A DNA stretch of 64,000 nucleotides from assembly GCA_021234155.1 (NCBI GenBank), contig JAJEKV010000006.1, positions 6,852,435 through 6,916,434 of the forward strand, read 5' to 3'. Positions 35,309 to 47,659 of the stretch are shown here, one piece after another (the first letter of the stretch is position 1; the number at the start of each line of letters is the position of its first letter). The stretch is from Isoetes taiwanensis. Its lineage: Eukaryota; Streptophyta; Lycopodiopsida; Isoetales; Isoetaceae. The notes beneath the pieces were generated by a model. That model was not told the DNA's origin and made no database searches. It saw only the letters and a list, made by a program, of their open reading frames with translations. A program made the translations under genes and the position numbers.

Positions 35309-36158
35309 CAAACATCTATCTCTACCCTCTTAGGCCAAAACAAAAAAAATTGGGGGGACGGGTTTGTAAGGTCTGATGCTATGGCAGTTTATGGCGCTGC
35401 TAGTTTCGCTTTGAAACCTTCAGCAGCAACAGGAGAAACAAAGGGCAAGATGAGATTAACGTGTTAACTTATCATGATATGAAAACCACAGTCAATAGCA
35501 AGGGGTTTGCATGATCTGCTATGGACCCCATTCTAGCAAACCTTGTTTGCTTGTTTTGGGGTCTAGCTCTGCGTCTATCTACGAAAGGAAGAGCAGAACA
35601 AGAAGAAATTTGATAAAATAGGGTGGGGTTGCCCGCTTCCGCGGAAGTACCATACCTGTGGTACCAAAGTACCCTTACCTCGCTGTCCCGTTCGCTCTCC
35701 CAACGCGTGGCAAGTGACGCTCGTTCATCACCCCTGAACTCACGCTGCCCCGTACTAGGGACCCATCTTTCGCGCACCAAGAGTACCCCCATCGTGACCA
35801 TCCCGAGGCATGATTCAATGCTGGGGGCTGGAATTGGCGGGCTAATTCCAGCCATAATCGCCTCGAACGAGATGGATTATCAAGATTACTCAGCTGACTC
35901 GAGCAATTCCATCTACAATTTCTCAATCCGGTCAAGAATCAAGCCTGTCCCCTGTTTTCGCTGCACACTAGAGCGATGATGTCGACTAGGGCCTGACCAC
36001 AGATAGATGCCACAATTCCGAGCACTGGCAGACCAACGACAGCGGCTAGCAAGCGGGTTTGTGCGCCTAACGCCAAGAAGAAAGGGGCATCCGCTAGCGG
36101 ATCTGCACCTGCAATGCCAAGGAGACCAACAAAGCGAGGACAATAGACAGAGGAAGAG
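35309..36158. other. Gene-poor flank including a GC-rich patch of unknown origin
   Basis: The DUF3754 3' end is followed by about 160 bp of ordinary sequence, then a patch (about 35600-36150) with clearly higher GC than its surroundings and overlapping long open frames on both strands. One minus-strand frame, upstream of 35939, encodes a hydrophobic alanine/leucine-rich stretch. I could not match it to an organelle or nuclear gene. It could be the 5' part of the pogo-like element or transferred DNA. Confidence 0.35.
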
Positions 36159-38468
36159 ATGTCGACAGCACTCGACGAGGTAAGTGAGAATGGATTTTCA
36201 ATTAGAGAGGCATCTAGACGGTCAGGCATACCAGAGTCGTCTATCAAGGATTGGCTATATGGGGGGATTTCCAAGACGAATGCATCCCCAGATCCCGACA
36301 CCAGCCCAAGAGAAGGAATTGGTTGATTGGGTAATAGGCAGGGCAGATCAGGGTATGGGCGTGACTCTGGCTGCTGTAAAGGAGCATGCAACCGAGATGG
36401 CGAGGGAGGGTAATTCGGCCTTGGATGGTGTGCCAGGGAGCAAATGGTGGAAGCTTTTCAAGCAAAGGCACCCTGAGATCTCCCTTAGGAGTGCCTAAAC
36501 ATTGGAGGTTTCATGTGCCCGGGCAATGAATCAAGCCAACTTGGATGGCTTCTACACAGGGCTGAAAGAAGTATATAATGAATTCAGCTTCCCCCCTCAA
36601 GAATTTGAAATGCAGACGAGACAGAGATCCAAGCTGAGAAAGTAAAGTTTGAGGATAATTGCCAGGAAAGGGGAGAATAGGGTTAGCGAGCTAGTTATGA
36701 ATACAAGGGAATGGGTGACTATTTTAGTGTGTGTCAATGCAAAAGGGTTCAGGCTTCCTAATCTCTATATTTTCAAGGGTACAAGGATGAGGCAAGACAA
36801 CATAGCAAGGTGTGAAGAGGGAGCAATTCAGGCAGTGCAGCAATCAGCTTGGATGACCACTGAATTGTTTAAGTCATGGCTATCTCATTTTCAGTCTAGA
36901 GTCCCTGGAGGGGTGTCACCTGATCGACCTCATCTCATACTGCTGGATGGCCATGGTAGCCATGTGGAACTGGATGTCATCCTTGCTGCCAAAGAGATGG
37001 GTATACATTTTGCCCTACTACCTGCTCACACACCGCATAGGCTACAACCACTAGATGTATCTTGCTTTGCACCATTCAAAGCTCCATTCAAAAGACTAAG
37101 GGCAGACTATATGGTGAGGAAGGGTGGGACTGAACCAAAGAGGGAAGACATAGCTGAACTCATTTCCCAGGCCATTGCAGCTGGTCTAACAGTGTCCAAC
37201 ATAAAGGCAGGTTTCATCACAACTGGAATATGGCCATTTAACCCAACAAAAGTGGTTCCTAGAAGGGAAGGATCAAGGTTTGCAAGGGAAGACGTGTATG
37301 TGCCTGCACCACCCATTGGACAACCATCAACTGAGGTTGTAGATGAACATCAGAATGTTGTACCTAATGTCTTGCATGAACCATTGGAGCAATTTGAGGG
37401 CTGTGTGCAGGGCATGGATATGGAAACCAATGCGGTAGAGGGCTACAACATGCAAGAAGTGGATCTACAATGGGATCTACGTGCTAGTGCTACACATGGG
37501 ACCATGCAGCAGGTCCTCCTCCACCAGCCTGTAGGAAATGATTGTGGCCAAACTTACAAGTCCAAGCAGAGCCAAGTACACAAGGGATATCCTCGAGAAG
37601 GAGAGGCATTGCTCCTAATCTGCATGGTAGAGTTCATATCAGCAGTGGTGGCTTCTGCCAAGCTCTTGCAGCAGAGAAGACAAGAAGGGAAGAGGCTGAA
37701 GGGCTTAAGAGGGAGCAGGTAGCCCTCAAGAAGATTGAGGCAGCAAAGAGGAGGGTAGAGAAAGAGGAGGCCAGCACTGCTGCAAACAGGGCAGAAAAGG
37801 AGAGTAGAAAGCAAGCAGAGGCCTTGTATAAGGCCTCCACTAAGAGGCTAAGGGATTTCATGTATCCAGCTGGCCAATCAAGAGTTCGGGCTGTATTTGG
37901 TTGCCAAAGACCATTGAACGAGGTTGCAAAGCAAAGGAGGCTGGCTGTTAGGCTCAGGCTGAAAGGCAGACAGGGTTTAAGTCCTACTCATTGCAGTGCA
38001 CCTAGACGTAATATGGATGAGGATAATTATGAGGCCTATGTTCTGAGCAGCCAACCAAACAACCTACTAGAGACACAAGATGTGGAGTGCAGTCTCGAAG
38101 ACACTCACTTATGTGAGGGAGGCGAGGTCAACCCCCAGTCAATCAGCATAGAGGGGTGTATTCCTTTGGTCAGACCTACAGCAAACAAGGTAAGCAACAT
38201 TAAGAGCCCCTTGAAGAGATGGGATCTTGCCAAGAGTCAAAGACAGTTCATCCCTCTTGCACGCTCCTTGAGGATGGACATACAAGGTTGGATTAACTAT
38301 GCTGCAGCCAACACAGGGCTAGGAAATGAAGGTGTGCCTACAATTGACAAGGCCAGGCACATTAGGGAGATGGCTGAAATAGGGGTAGATGCCCAAGCCC
38401 TTGCAAAAGCACGTGGCATGGATGAGGATTTCTTCAGGGTTTGGAGAGCAGACATGGCAGAGCTATAA
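36159..38468 (+). pseudogene. Pogo-like (DDE_1, Tc1/mariner superfamily) transposase, broken
   Basis: ATG 36159 opens a helix-turn-helix (S-I-R-E-A-S-R-R-S-G-I-P-E-S-S-I), which shifts frame near 36262 into a CENP-B-type second DNA-binding segment. An in-frame TAA lies at 36496-36498. The first catalytic Asp (A-D-E-T near 36613) is in another frame, followed by R-I-I-A-R-K-G. The second is in L-I-L-L-D-G-H-G-S-H-V (about 36940) and the third in H-R-L-Q-P-L-D-V (about 37040), the latter two in one open frame to 37722. From about 37600 another frame gives a long basic coiled-coil (A-A-E-K-T-R-R-E-E-A-E-G) and continues to TAA 38466-38468. Possible extra small exons follow at 38526-38577 and 38654-38689, with good splice sites. 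At least three frameshifts make it non-functional. No terminal repeats were found. Confidence 0.82.
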
Positions 38469-39047
38469 CTTTCTTTATATACAATTCATTCAATATAGCA
38501 TTTGGTAACACCTCTGTCTATGCAGGTCGAAGAGGCTACACCAGCCATCTCCTTGAACCAGAATGTTACAGATAAGGTATGTCATCTGCTGACCTGTGAT
38601 TTGGGATGGACAAACCTGTGTGCCTTATTACTAAATCCTGTCAATTAATGCAGGGTGATTATGACTCGAACGAGACAGTAGAAGAATAGAAGATATACTT
38701 AATGGCCAAAGAAGCCATGGTAGAAAGATAAAGACAAAACTGTATGTGGTGTCAGATTTTGTAATTGCAATAATATATTCCATTCAAAGTGCCTCTCGGG
38801 CAAAAACATTGTTGCTTCCACAAAATGCCTTCACAAAACACTATTGCAAAATAGCACTATTTCAAAATACAACAAAACATAAATAAAAAAACATAGAAGG
38901 GCAGGTTTCAAAGGGTCGTCCATTTAGCCAAGGATCACAGCATTCACCAGCTCAGGTCTCCTGATTAACAGGACTTTCAAATTTTACATTGTTTCCCTCA
39001 GCAATCGTGACACTGCAGTGCACTAGATCATGCTCGTCCTTTGCATG
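38469..39047. other. Non-coding stretch downstream of the pogo-like gene
   Basis: Holds two possible short exons: CAG/GTCGAAGAGG to GATAAG/GTATGT (about 38526-38577) and GCAG/GGTGATTATG to TAG (about 38654-38689). They are in frame with each other but there is no clear donor before the TAA at 38468, so how they join the upstream frame is unresolved. The rest has no gene. Confidence 0.4.
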
Positions 39048-39460
39048 CTAGATCTGATCACAGATCTCTGGTGTGACCACCACATTCAGGTTAGATCCGG
39101 CGGCAGTAGAGATCTCCTCATGATTGACAAGACAATTCTTCAGAGTGAAGGAGCCAAGCTTCTCTGTTTGCACAGACGCATCAGAATACCGGCGCTCCCT
39201 CTTTTTTCGATGGGGGTGTCCACGGGCGGGCTTTGCGGTAACCACCTCCTGCAATGCCTTGGCCCTTCCTCCAATGCCCTTCCATAGTGCTGCAAATCAA
39301 AAGGAGACGAATTAGATAAACTGGAACCCACAACCACAGTCTACGCAAAGAACAAACATTACCTTGACTTCTGAGTTGATCGGATGCAGGAATGCCGGGA
39401 GACGAGGATGCCGGGAGATGAGGTGCTGGGATGTCAATTGAGAGAAAGCACAACACTTTT
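39048..39460 (-). CDS. Candidate two-exon gene, product unknown
   Basis: On the minus strand a P/S-rich segment (about 39460-39364) ends at AAG/GTAATG; a TTTGATTTGCAG acceptor near 39293 leads to an open frame ending at TAG 39048, basic at first (K-K-R-E-R-R-Y-S) and then mixed. Phases of the two parts do not obviously join, and no ATG is visible in the first part, so an upstream exon or decay must be assumed. It lies convergent to the pogo-like pseudogene and may belong to the same element. No family is recognised. Confidence 0.3.
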
Positions 39461-40313
39461 TATAGCCAAGATTGGCATGATGAAGGGTCTGCCGATTTGT
39501 GCGAGTCGCTGGAATCTATAATCCTCCCAAATCCTGCGGAGAAGTCCGATTTGGAGGTAGATCGAACGTATGGAGGAGAGATTTGTTTGGCAAAACCTCG
39601 AAAAGGGGCCAGAATGATAGCGAATGATGGTCCTTGCACCCTCGTTTAGTGGATCGCTGGGCCATGATGGGAGTTTCGGGTTGTGCGACTGCGAGCACGG
39701 CGTGAGGCCGTCGAGTGAGGTACCACCACGACGCCAGTAGACGAAGGCACGTGAGACGGACCCTTGGGTCGCGAAAGAGGGTCACGCCAATGGCGTTCTT
39801 AGGTTTCTTTAGTAGCGAAGGCTGGAACACGCCAGCGCGATAGCTGGCTACCTAGATAGCGACAGTAGGCCATTGGGGGGCGCAAAAGTAGGCCACAGCC
39901 ATGGCGTGAGAGGCAAGGTGTATGGCGATGGGGGCACTTACACACCCCCAACACTTTGGAGGCCCCATAACTTTTTAACCATAGATAATTTAAGGGCAAA
40001 TTTTTGACAAGCTTATGGCATATCTGATTAGGTATCCAATGACACCTGGATTGATGCCATTGGACCATTTTTTGACAATTTAATGGGTGCACGCCTCTTA
40101 AGTGCGCGGAACATGGCAACCCCACCCTATGGCAAAAAATCCGTTGTCCATAAAAACGCCGTGTAATTTTTTTTTACGCGTGGCTATAACATGTCAAAGA
40201 CACGGATATACCACGGATATGCTCGTAGCTATAACATGATAACGTTCGATATATACGGCGCTCCAAAATAAGCCTGCAAGATGAGCAGACAAAGAATCGT
40301 AGGAAAAGACAAA

Positions 40314-40367
40314 GCCTAATGAAGCTTAGACAAGGGCATAGCCTAATGAAGCTTAGACAAGGGCATA
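40314..40367. repeat. 27-bp tandem repeat, two exact copies
   Basis: GCCTAATGAAGCTTAGACAA plus seven bases occurs at 40314-40340 and again at 40341-40367. Confidence 0.9.
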
Positions 40368-40439
40368 TGCTATCATAAAGCATTCCCAAAGATGCTATCA
40401 CCAAGCATTTGAAAACAGTGAGATCTAGTTGTGCCATGG

Positions 40440-42350
40440 TTTTTGAAGGTCACTTCAAAAAGTGGACTTTCAAATTGCATGGCGTAATTTAAATTAGACT
40501 TTCATTACAATGCACGGACTTAAATTTTTTTCCCCTTAAAATATTCAAAAGTAACAATGCACACGCAAAATTTAACATATAAAGATTATATGAAACAATT
40601 CTTGCTGAAGTATCATTTATTGAATAGATATACACTCTTATGCTATAAATTTCTTTTTCTCGTTTGTTTTTTTTACAAAGGATAGGCAATAAAAATGGCA
40701 CAAAACTATTGTCAAATAGGACGTGCCACTTATGAATAGCAATACACTGCACATGAAATACGTGACCTAATCAAAGAAGGCAGGGAATAATGAGAATAAA
40801 CAAATTACAAGACAAATACAAAGAATTATCTGAGGAGATCTCCAAAACAAATCAATGAAGGATGAGTTAATTCTTACCCGGAAATGGATTTTGCCATGCC
40901 AATTGCCATCTGCTTCATGCTAATTGCCAAAATAGGGATGAATTTGCTGCTATTTATTCTTATTGTATGCATTTTTGGCTGCTTCAAATTGATTTTGCAA
41001 GTGTTAACATCGAATCCAGAGCCTTTCCAACCCACCCAATTCAGTAATCTCATCTGATTCGATTGGCCCAACCTTGATTCAATCGCTAAACAAAAGAAAG
41101 AGTCGCAAGTTAAACAAATATTTTTGCTATTTTTTTAGAATTGTTGGAGGGAATTTTGGCCGGCAATATTAATTGCTATGCCATTCTATCTAAATGATGA
41201 TTCTACAATATTAATCTCTAGTTCTCCACTAATTTTTATTTCTGTATATGGTAATGGTATAGTGGTTGGTATTGGTATGTATATATGGAATTGTATAAAT
41301 ATACATTTAAGAAAGTAAATTAATATAGAGGTATAAGTGCATGGCTAGGACAAAAGTAGACTTTTTGTTGCATGCCAATTTTCTTTTTTACTTTCATTTT
41401 GCAAGGTTGTGTAAAATGTAGACTTGTTTTTAAAGGTCTATTTTTTTTAAGCCTTTATTTTGCATGGTAAAGAATGTCCTGCAAGACCTGCAACCTTCAA
41501 TTTCCAACCCTTGTGCCATGTAGGCAAAGCCCACTCTGTCCACAACAATGGCTACGCTTGTTTTTATGTCAGGGTTTGTCTTAAGCACCCGAATAATGGG
41601 CATGGGCCCTTAGGTTGGCTTCTCATGACCTCAAATTGCAAATTTGCACTTAAGAGTTGCGTTTTCATGAATTAGAGACATTATCTTCCTGGCATGAACT
41701 AAAGGAAATTTAGCAAATTTTTGTACGAAAGATGAATATTTTCATCGTAGAAATCTACAAGACGTCCCGACATCAGCGTCGAGGAGTGAAGCAACAATTC
41801 TTGAGTTTTAGACCTCTAGGTGAGGCATTCATGGGAATGCGAAAGATCCGACTTGTATCTTAGGAAAAGCTTGAAGTTTTGGGCCCGTGGGAAACCATCC
41901 TTACCTTTGTCTCGCTCTCTCTTGCCCCATCTCCCACGTGTTTTTGAGCATGCTTTCGTAGCTTAACAAGACCCGTTAGGAGCAAAAATAAAAAGATAAA
42001 AATAAAGATAAAGATTCTTTATGTCCACGGGAACTCCAACGGGCCGTGGGACAAGCACAAAACAAGGGACCTAAACCCAAAAAAGAGAACTAGGGGACAA
42101 ACCCCAACAGAAGAAAGAAAAAGAAAATAACAAAGAAACAAACATGGATGTTGGAGACCCTAAGAATAACCCAACCAGGGGTTCTGAGGCAACTGGTTGC
42201 AAATGATAGCGTGCCTTTCCTGTATACTGCCCATGTTTTTTTCATCTTAGTCTCTCGTGCTTTAGACAACTCGTCAAGTCGCCTAATCAACTGTAATGTT
42301 CCTTGACATGCCCTTAACCAACTGGGCAATCGTCTCGCTTCTACCCATTT
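40440..42350. other. AT-rich intergenic stretch
   Basis: No gene recognised on either strand. Only short open frames without family features are present. Confidence 0.5.
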
Positions 42351-42360
42351 ATGCTGATGT

Positions 42361-42740
42361 CTCGAGAACGCGACACCAAGATCCGCTCGAGCAGTCTTCC
42401 ATGGGTCCGTTACAATCTCTTTCGTCCTCGAGCATCATGCTTCCACTGCGGACACAACCACACCGTACTTTTATGCTGGTGCCTCGAGAACGCAACACTA
42501 AGATCCAATCGAGCAGCCTTCCATGGGCCTCGAGAACGCGACACTAAGATCTAATTGAGCAGTCTTCCATGGGTCTGTTCCGTTACAATCTCTTTCGTCC
42601 TCGGGCATCATGCTTCCACTGCGGACACAACCACACCTTCAACTGTAGCAGGGAGAGATCCTCCTAGACAGAAAAGCTAGTGTGCTTGAGGTGACTGCTA
42701 TACCGAAGGACATGCAACTTGTCCTGCGAGGTATTGAATT
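42361..42740 (+). pseudogene. Double zinc-knuckle (gag/ORF1-like) remnant with local triplication
   Basis: A unit starting CTCGAGAACGC occurs at 42361, 42483 and 42529; the first and third continue into the same downstream phrase. That phrase encodes C-F-H-C-G-H-N-H-T and, in the last copy, F-N-C, a CCHC knuckle. A second knuckle follows near 42680-42720 (V-C-L-R-C...Y-T-E-G-H-A-T-C-P) but is split by a frameshift. The arrangement resembles retroelement gag or LINE ORF1 proteins. The copy is non-functional. Confidence 0.6.
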
Positions 42741-44164
42741 GTACAACAATATGATGAGGTCGATCTGGTCTCTAGGCCCCAATTCTTCGGGCGGCGGATG
42801 TGCATGGTATTTGTGAAAAGGTATACAAGTTGTTTAGTGTCTGAGCAAGAACCTGTGCCGGATACCCTCACTATATGCAAATTCATGCCTCTGTGAAATC
42901 ATGCATGGGAGATGGGACCTGCTCCCTCTGCATGTGAGAACTTGTATTTTTGCATCTGTACATCAGTCATTATAGCATCTGCACATAAAGCGGGATTTGT
43001 TTGAGTCATGGCATCTGTGCATGGTGTAAGGGCAGTCAAAGTTATATGATTTGTGGATTGTTCTTTAACTGATGATGGGTTCTGGCAATTTTCTAGCACT
43101 GCGGGGAGCAAAATGAGTGATTGAATCAATAACTTAACACATGTCCCACATGTTAGAATTTAAACCGTATTTATCATCATGATCCAAGAATCCAAAGTCA
43201 CATCTCACATGCATTTCCCATGCATATATAACAAGGAAAACATAGAACAATGCCAACACTTGCAATGATATCATAGAGAATAAACCACATTCATGTGCTA
43301 CCTCATCATGATGTTTAGTCAACAAGAACTGTGACATATAACCATGGTTTCCAAGCATTTACAATGTCTAGATACATTATATAAGAGCAAATAAAAGGCC
43401 TAGCATTTCCCCCACAGTCACTCCTGCCATTACATGCAAATGCTTTTTACAAATTTTCGAAGTCTTAATAAAAAATAAGATTTCTATGAGAGGTTCTTTT
43501 TTACCAAACCATTGTATTTAATATCTAAGTCACTAAAAATAGATAAAGAAGAGAAGCACTAGAGAGAGAATGTCAAAATTGTTTCTGCGCTCATAACTTG
43601 AGATGTAGAGGTCAGATTCAGATGAGCTTGGGCTTTTAGAAAGTTTATGTGGAGAGCTTTCTTTTGACATATGATTTGACCAGATATATCAAGATAGGTA
43701 TCTATTTTTTGTACTTTTTAATCCGGATACCTTTTTTCAAAGTGCAAATTTGATGGTAATATGTTTTTTATTATAACTTTTGAATCTGGACTCCATTTTG
43801 TGTGTTTTTTATTGCTTTGAAATTCTCTATCTGGAATATTTCTAATAATGTATGATATGCTTAAACCACAATTCCGTTATTTTGAAATTATTCCACTATT
43901 CATTTTCTTTTACCTCGGGTTTTTTCCCTATGTTTTGAGCAAGAAATTGTGTCATGTATTTTTTTTTTTGAATATGAATTGGTGGCAATATTGCACCATT
44001 TATTAAGTGTGTTAGAAATTAATGATAACAAAATCAAGGCAAAAAGTAGAGCGTAGACTGGAAAGAGCCAATGCCAAACTAATTTTGCATCACATGGAAG
44101 ACATCTTGTATATTCACATAAATTATGTACATGTACAAGTATTTTCACAAATCTGAGTACATTT
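42741..44164. other. Intergenic stretch, no gene seen
   Basis: AT-rich, only short chance frames. It lies downstream of the phosphatase-like remnant. Confidence 0.5.
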
Positions 44165-44823
44165 TCATTGAGAGTAATTTTTTACAACCAGATCATAGTC
44201 TGTAGGGTTTGCTTTTCCTTGCAAATATGGTCTAACACTCAGGAAAGCAGGCACTGTAGGGGCTGATATGAGGGACTCAAACATCTGTAGTATTTATGCT
44301 GACACCCAATTCTCTTCATCTACATTATTTGGGTGCCATGTCGGAGGATTTATGTTGCTGTCTACGTTCAAGCAACACTTGATGGGGTCATCATCCACCA
44401 AACATATCTGCTCTTCTGGAAATACTTCTATCACCTCAAGGCCTCATGTATATTCTTGATGAGGATATTTCTTGCTCCATGTTGTGGTCGACGAACAATC
44501 CCACAATTATCTTGATCTAATATAATATAGAAATCAAAGTTCTTCAGCCCTGGAATAACTTCTTTAATTTCTAATATATTGTTTCGCAGCATGGATGACC
44601 ATATACCAATGCTGGCTCTGTCCTTCAGATGGCTCAACAATTTGTGAACACCAGGTCTTGGATACACCCATTTGGTCTTTGTCTCTAGAACCCCTCCAGG
44701 AAAAGGAGGTGCAGCACAGTATTTTGCATTGGATAAGGACTTGATAAGAACTCCATTCAGGTCGAAGAGAATAAGTTTGTTGTTATTTGAAGTAGTCTTC
44801 TCTCTGCACAATGCATATTTCAA
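44165..44823 (-). pseudogene. FCP1/NIF-like HAD phosphatase domain, broken
   Basis: The minus strand reads L-I-L-F-D-L-N-G-V-L-I (HAD motif I, with Asn instead of the usual second Asp, a variant I recall in a plant clade), K-W-V-Y-P-R-P-G-V, I-G-I-W-S-S-M (motif II), and after a frameshift near 44437 I-C-L-V-D-D-D-P-I-K (motif III) followed by P-P-T-W-H-P. A TAA interrupts near 44306 and the frame resumes to TGA 44165-44167. Members dephosphorylate protein serines such as in the RNA polymerase II tail. An acceptor GTGCAG just above 44812 and a donor GTAAGT near 44920 suggest it was the last exon of the upstream gene. Confidence 0.75.
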
Positions 44824-44914
44824 GTTAACAAATTTTTTTGATATTTAAAAATAATACAATCACACTACGCGCGAGACATGCTAAATAAATGATCCATATA
44901 AAAAAGATCCATAT

Positions 44915-46741
44915 GACTTACGCTTTTGTGGGTGATTGCCTTTTTTCCCATCCTGGATGTCCTATCTTCTTCTTCAATTCTGATAGGACTAGGGTCAGTT
45001 TGTTCAGGAAGAACAGAAGTATTCTGTATATCTGGTTCCTGTGGATTTACCTCAAGAATTTTCTCCTCTTCTGATAAGGCCTTTGCCAACTTCTTCTGAG
45101 TCTGTGGATCCATGATTGGTGGCGACTTTGGTGGTGGACTTCGTGATTCAATTTCACTTCCTTCTAAAGCGGACTCCTCATCAGAGAGTTTCTTCTGAAG
45201 TGACATCCCCTGCATCCTCCTCCTCAGATTCTTGCTCTGCCTCCTTCTTTCTCTCCCTCTTTGCATCGTTTTGACCTTGCCGATTCTTCCTCTGTGCTTG
45301 CTTCCCTTGATATGTCAGATGATGCTTCTCCATATCAGGATAATACAGCTCCAGAAACTCTTTCTGCTGCTCAGTGGCCACCCAGCTTTGAACTTTTCTG
45401 CCATTGGCTAGAGCTTCACGCCCAATCCTACCATTGACAAAGTAGTCACAGATTAAGCCTCCCTTGGGTACAAATGTATCCACGAGCTAGAAAGCCAAGT
45501 TCGAGCTTAGTCTATACTTGTTCACTGCACCTCCCTTCAGGCCAACCTGTTTGTACTCTAATTCCTTCTCACATTCCTCAGTGGTCAGGTTAGGGGTAAG
45601 CTCATCGGTCCAGAGGTAATTATCCAAGCTCTCCTTCTCTGTAGATCTGAGTATCAGCTCAAGAAGCTTTTGGGGACCATACTTGTGTGCCTTGTAAACC
45701 GCATCTGCTACTTTATTTATGATCAAGTAAGTGATCATTGTTATGCCATGAGTGACATAACTGTTCTTAGCAGGCGCCCCATCTACCAGCACTATATGGC
45801 ACACACTCATATTGGCCTCTATCTGAGTGGTGGCCTGCAAGATCTTGGATATTCCTCTGTAGGTTCAGACAGAAAAACATAAGTGTGATGTACTCTTGGG
45901 TGGTCTGCTTGAGACAATTTGCGAGCATAGAGATGTAGTAGTCTATATCCTGAGGGTATGTTCGACATTCCACCACAAACAATGAAGCTGTCTTTGGAAT
46001 AGTCTGGGTGGCAACAACCAGAGAACCCTGACAGGACTTCACCATATAGCTTTCTGATACAGTCTCAGGAATGTCCAAGTCCCCACTGACTCTGCACCTC
46101 AGCTCCACACGGACCTTTGATGGTAGATGGGCTGGTTTTGTTCCTGGATTTATATGCTTGAATAAATCTAGGTGACCACTTCGAGTACCTGAGCAGGTCT
46201 TCATCTGTTATTTTCATCATGTCCAAGATACCTTGCTCAGATAGGTTTTGTATTCTAGACATCTCAAAGAGTTCCTTTGAGATGGCCTCCCTCATGACAC
46301 GGAGGTCTTTCATGGACTTGCAGGCCTCTGGAAAGGATGGTACCTCTTTGATTTTTGAGATTGTCTTCATAAAGACTTGTCCATCTATAACAGACTGGAG
46401 CACCTTGAGAATTTCTTCTTCCCTTAACCCCTGTGCACTCCTCAAGTCTGTAACTCTAAAATCTTCAAGGGATCCTTTCTCAGGTTTCCCTGCTTTTCCT
46501 ACAAGCTCTCCTGCTGTCCACTTGTCCCACACATGATCAGGACTGAACACTATGTGGTAGGAATCTGAGGGGCCTTCCTTGGACTTCTTCTTCTTGGTGC
46601 CAGTTTCCTCTTCCTCCTCTGCAACATCCTTCTTCTTTTGTATGATGAGCTTGCTGATCATCTTAATCATATCCTCGTAAGAATTGTCTTTCTTCTCCCC
46701 CTGCTTCTTTCTTTTTGAAATTGGACGGCAAGCTCAATCCA
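44915..46741 (-). pseudogene. Large unknown protein, broken, upstream of the phosphatase domain
   Basis: A run of minus-strand coding-like blocks in changing frames: a lysine/glutamate-rich N-terminus (46740-46530), a compact region (D-H-V-W-D-K-W-T-A-G-E-L and on, to 46065), then V-R-V-E-L-R-C-R-V-S-G-D-L-D and A-S-L-F-V-V-E-C-R-T-Y-P-Q-D-I-D (46204-45870), then L-V-D-G-A-P-A-K-N-S-Y-V-T-H-G (about 45790-45740). A TAG at 45487-45489 separates this from an in-frame block D-T-F-V-P-K-G-G-L-I-C-D-Y-F, and the basic/acidic tail shifts frame near 45190. The last block ends at a GTAAGT donor near 44920. I have seen similar unnamed proteins repeated in plant genomes but cannot name the family. Frameshifts and a stop make this copy inactive. 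Confidence 0.6.
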
Positions 46742-47659
46742 TTGATTTCTAGCTTGCCTCAATTGCATGGGATATGGTCTGAGATAAGAATATAAAACCA
46801 TAAGTTAGTACCATATAGATCTCCATTTCGCACGTAGCGCGAGTATGCTGAAGAAAGAAAGTAATCATGAACTTGCCAATGTTTTTCAAATTTTTTCTCT
46901 TTTTCATTTGAAAAACAACATCTCCCATAACACAACAAAACAAAAAAGATAAGGAACGTAAACAATGAACATTTAACAAAATACTCATATACAATTTAAT
47001 ATGTTAGATCGTTTTTCTTACTAATAAATGAATTCCATATCTTAGCATTTCATTGTGCCAAAACAACTCCATGCCATTGTCATGCTCCAGAAGCCCCCAT
47101 AAGCTTCTCTAGGCCGTCTTTGGCATACATCCTCTTACTAACCAACTAGGAGATTAACACGTCTCGCTTAACTCCACATATCTCACCTTAACTCCACATA
47201 TGTTTCTTAGTGAAATTCCATATTATAGTTTATTTAGCATCTTAACTTTAATCTAATTACCAAATGTACCTATACATCTTTGTTTATCTTCTAAATAAGC
47301 ATCTTGTCTCTTGGAGCTGGTGGTACCTTCCGTGCCCTTGCTAGAATCTCCATGCAACCCCCATCAGCTACATGATCTCCACGGTTCTAATTCAGTTCTG
47401 CCTTCTCTCGAGCAGAACAATATCTCTAATATTGATGTTGCCATGATCTCTTTTACTCCATACAAGCTCTGCTCTACTATCTGCAATTCCAAAGACTATT
47501 CCCAGATTTCTCACGATAATCTTAGTTTAATTCTTACTTTTCTTCTCCCATCGTGAAGAAAGACATTTAATCCCACATTATTACATTCAAAATCACTCAG
47601 ATTCCTTCAATACTCTCAATTATATCCCGAAGATTCTTTTCTTCAATGTTTAACAAGAA
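46742..47659. other. Intergenic stretch, no gene seen
   Basis: AT-rich sequence with short open frames only, none with family features. Confidence 0.5.

Noticed and set aside
35472-35855. 127-codon minus-strand frame
   Set aside because: Lies in the GC-rich patch where several frames are open at once; no start context or family features.
35939-36391. Minus-strand hydrophobic frame as an organelle ATP synthase-like gene
   Set aside because: The hydrophobic stretch has alternating Gly/Ala but lacks the family's key residues and order; part of it is the shadow of the pogo-like coding strand.
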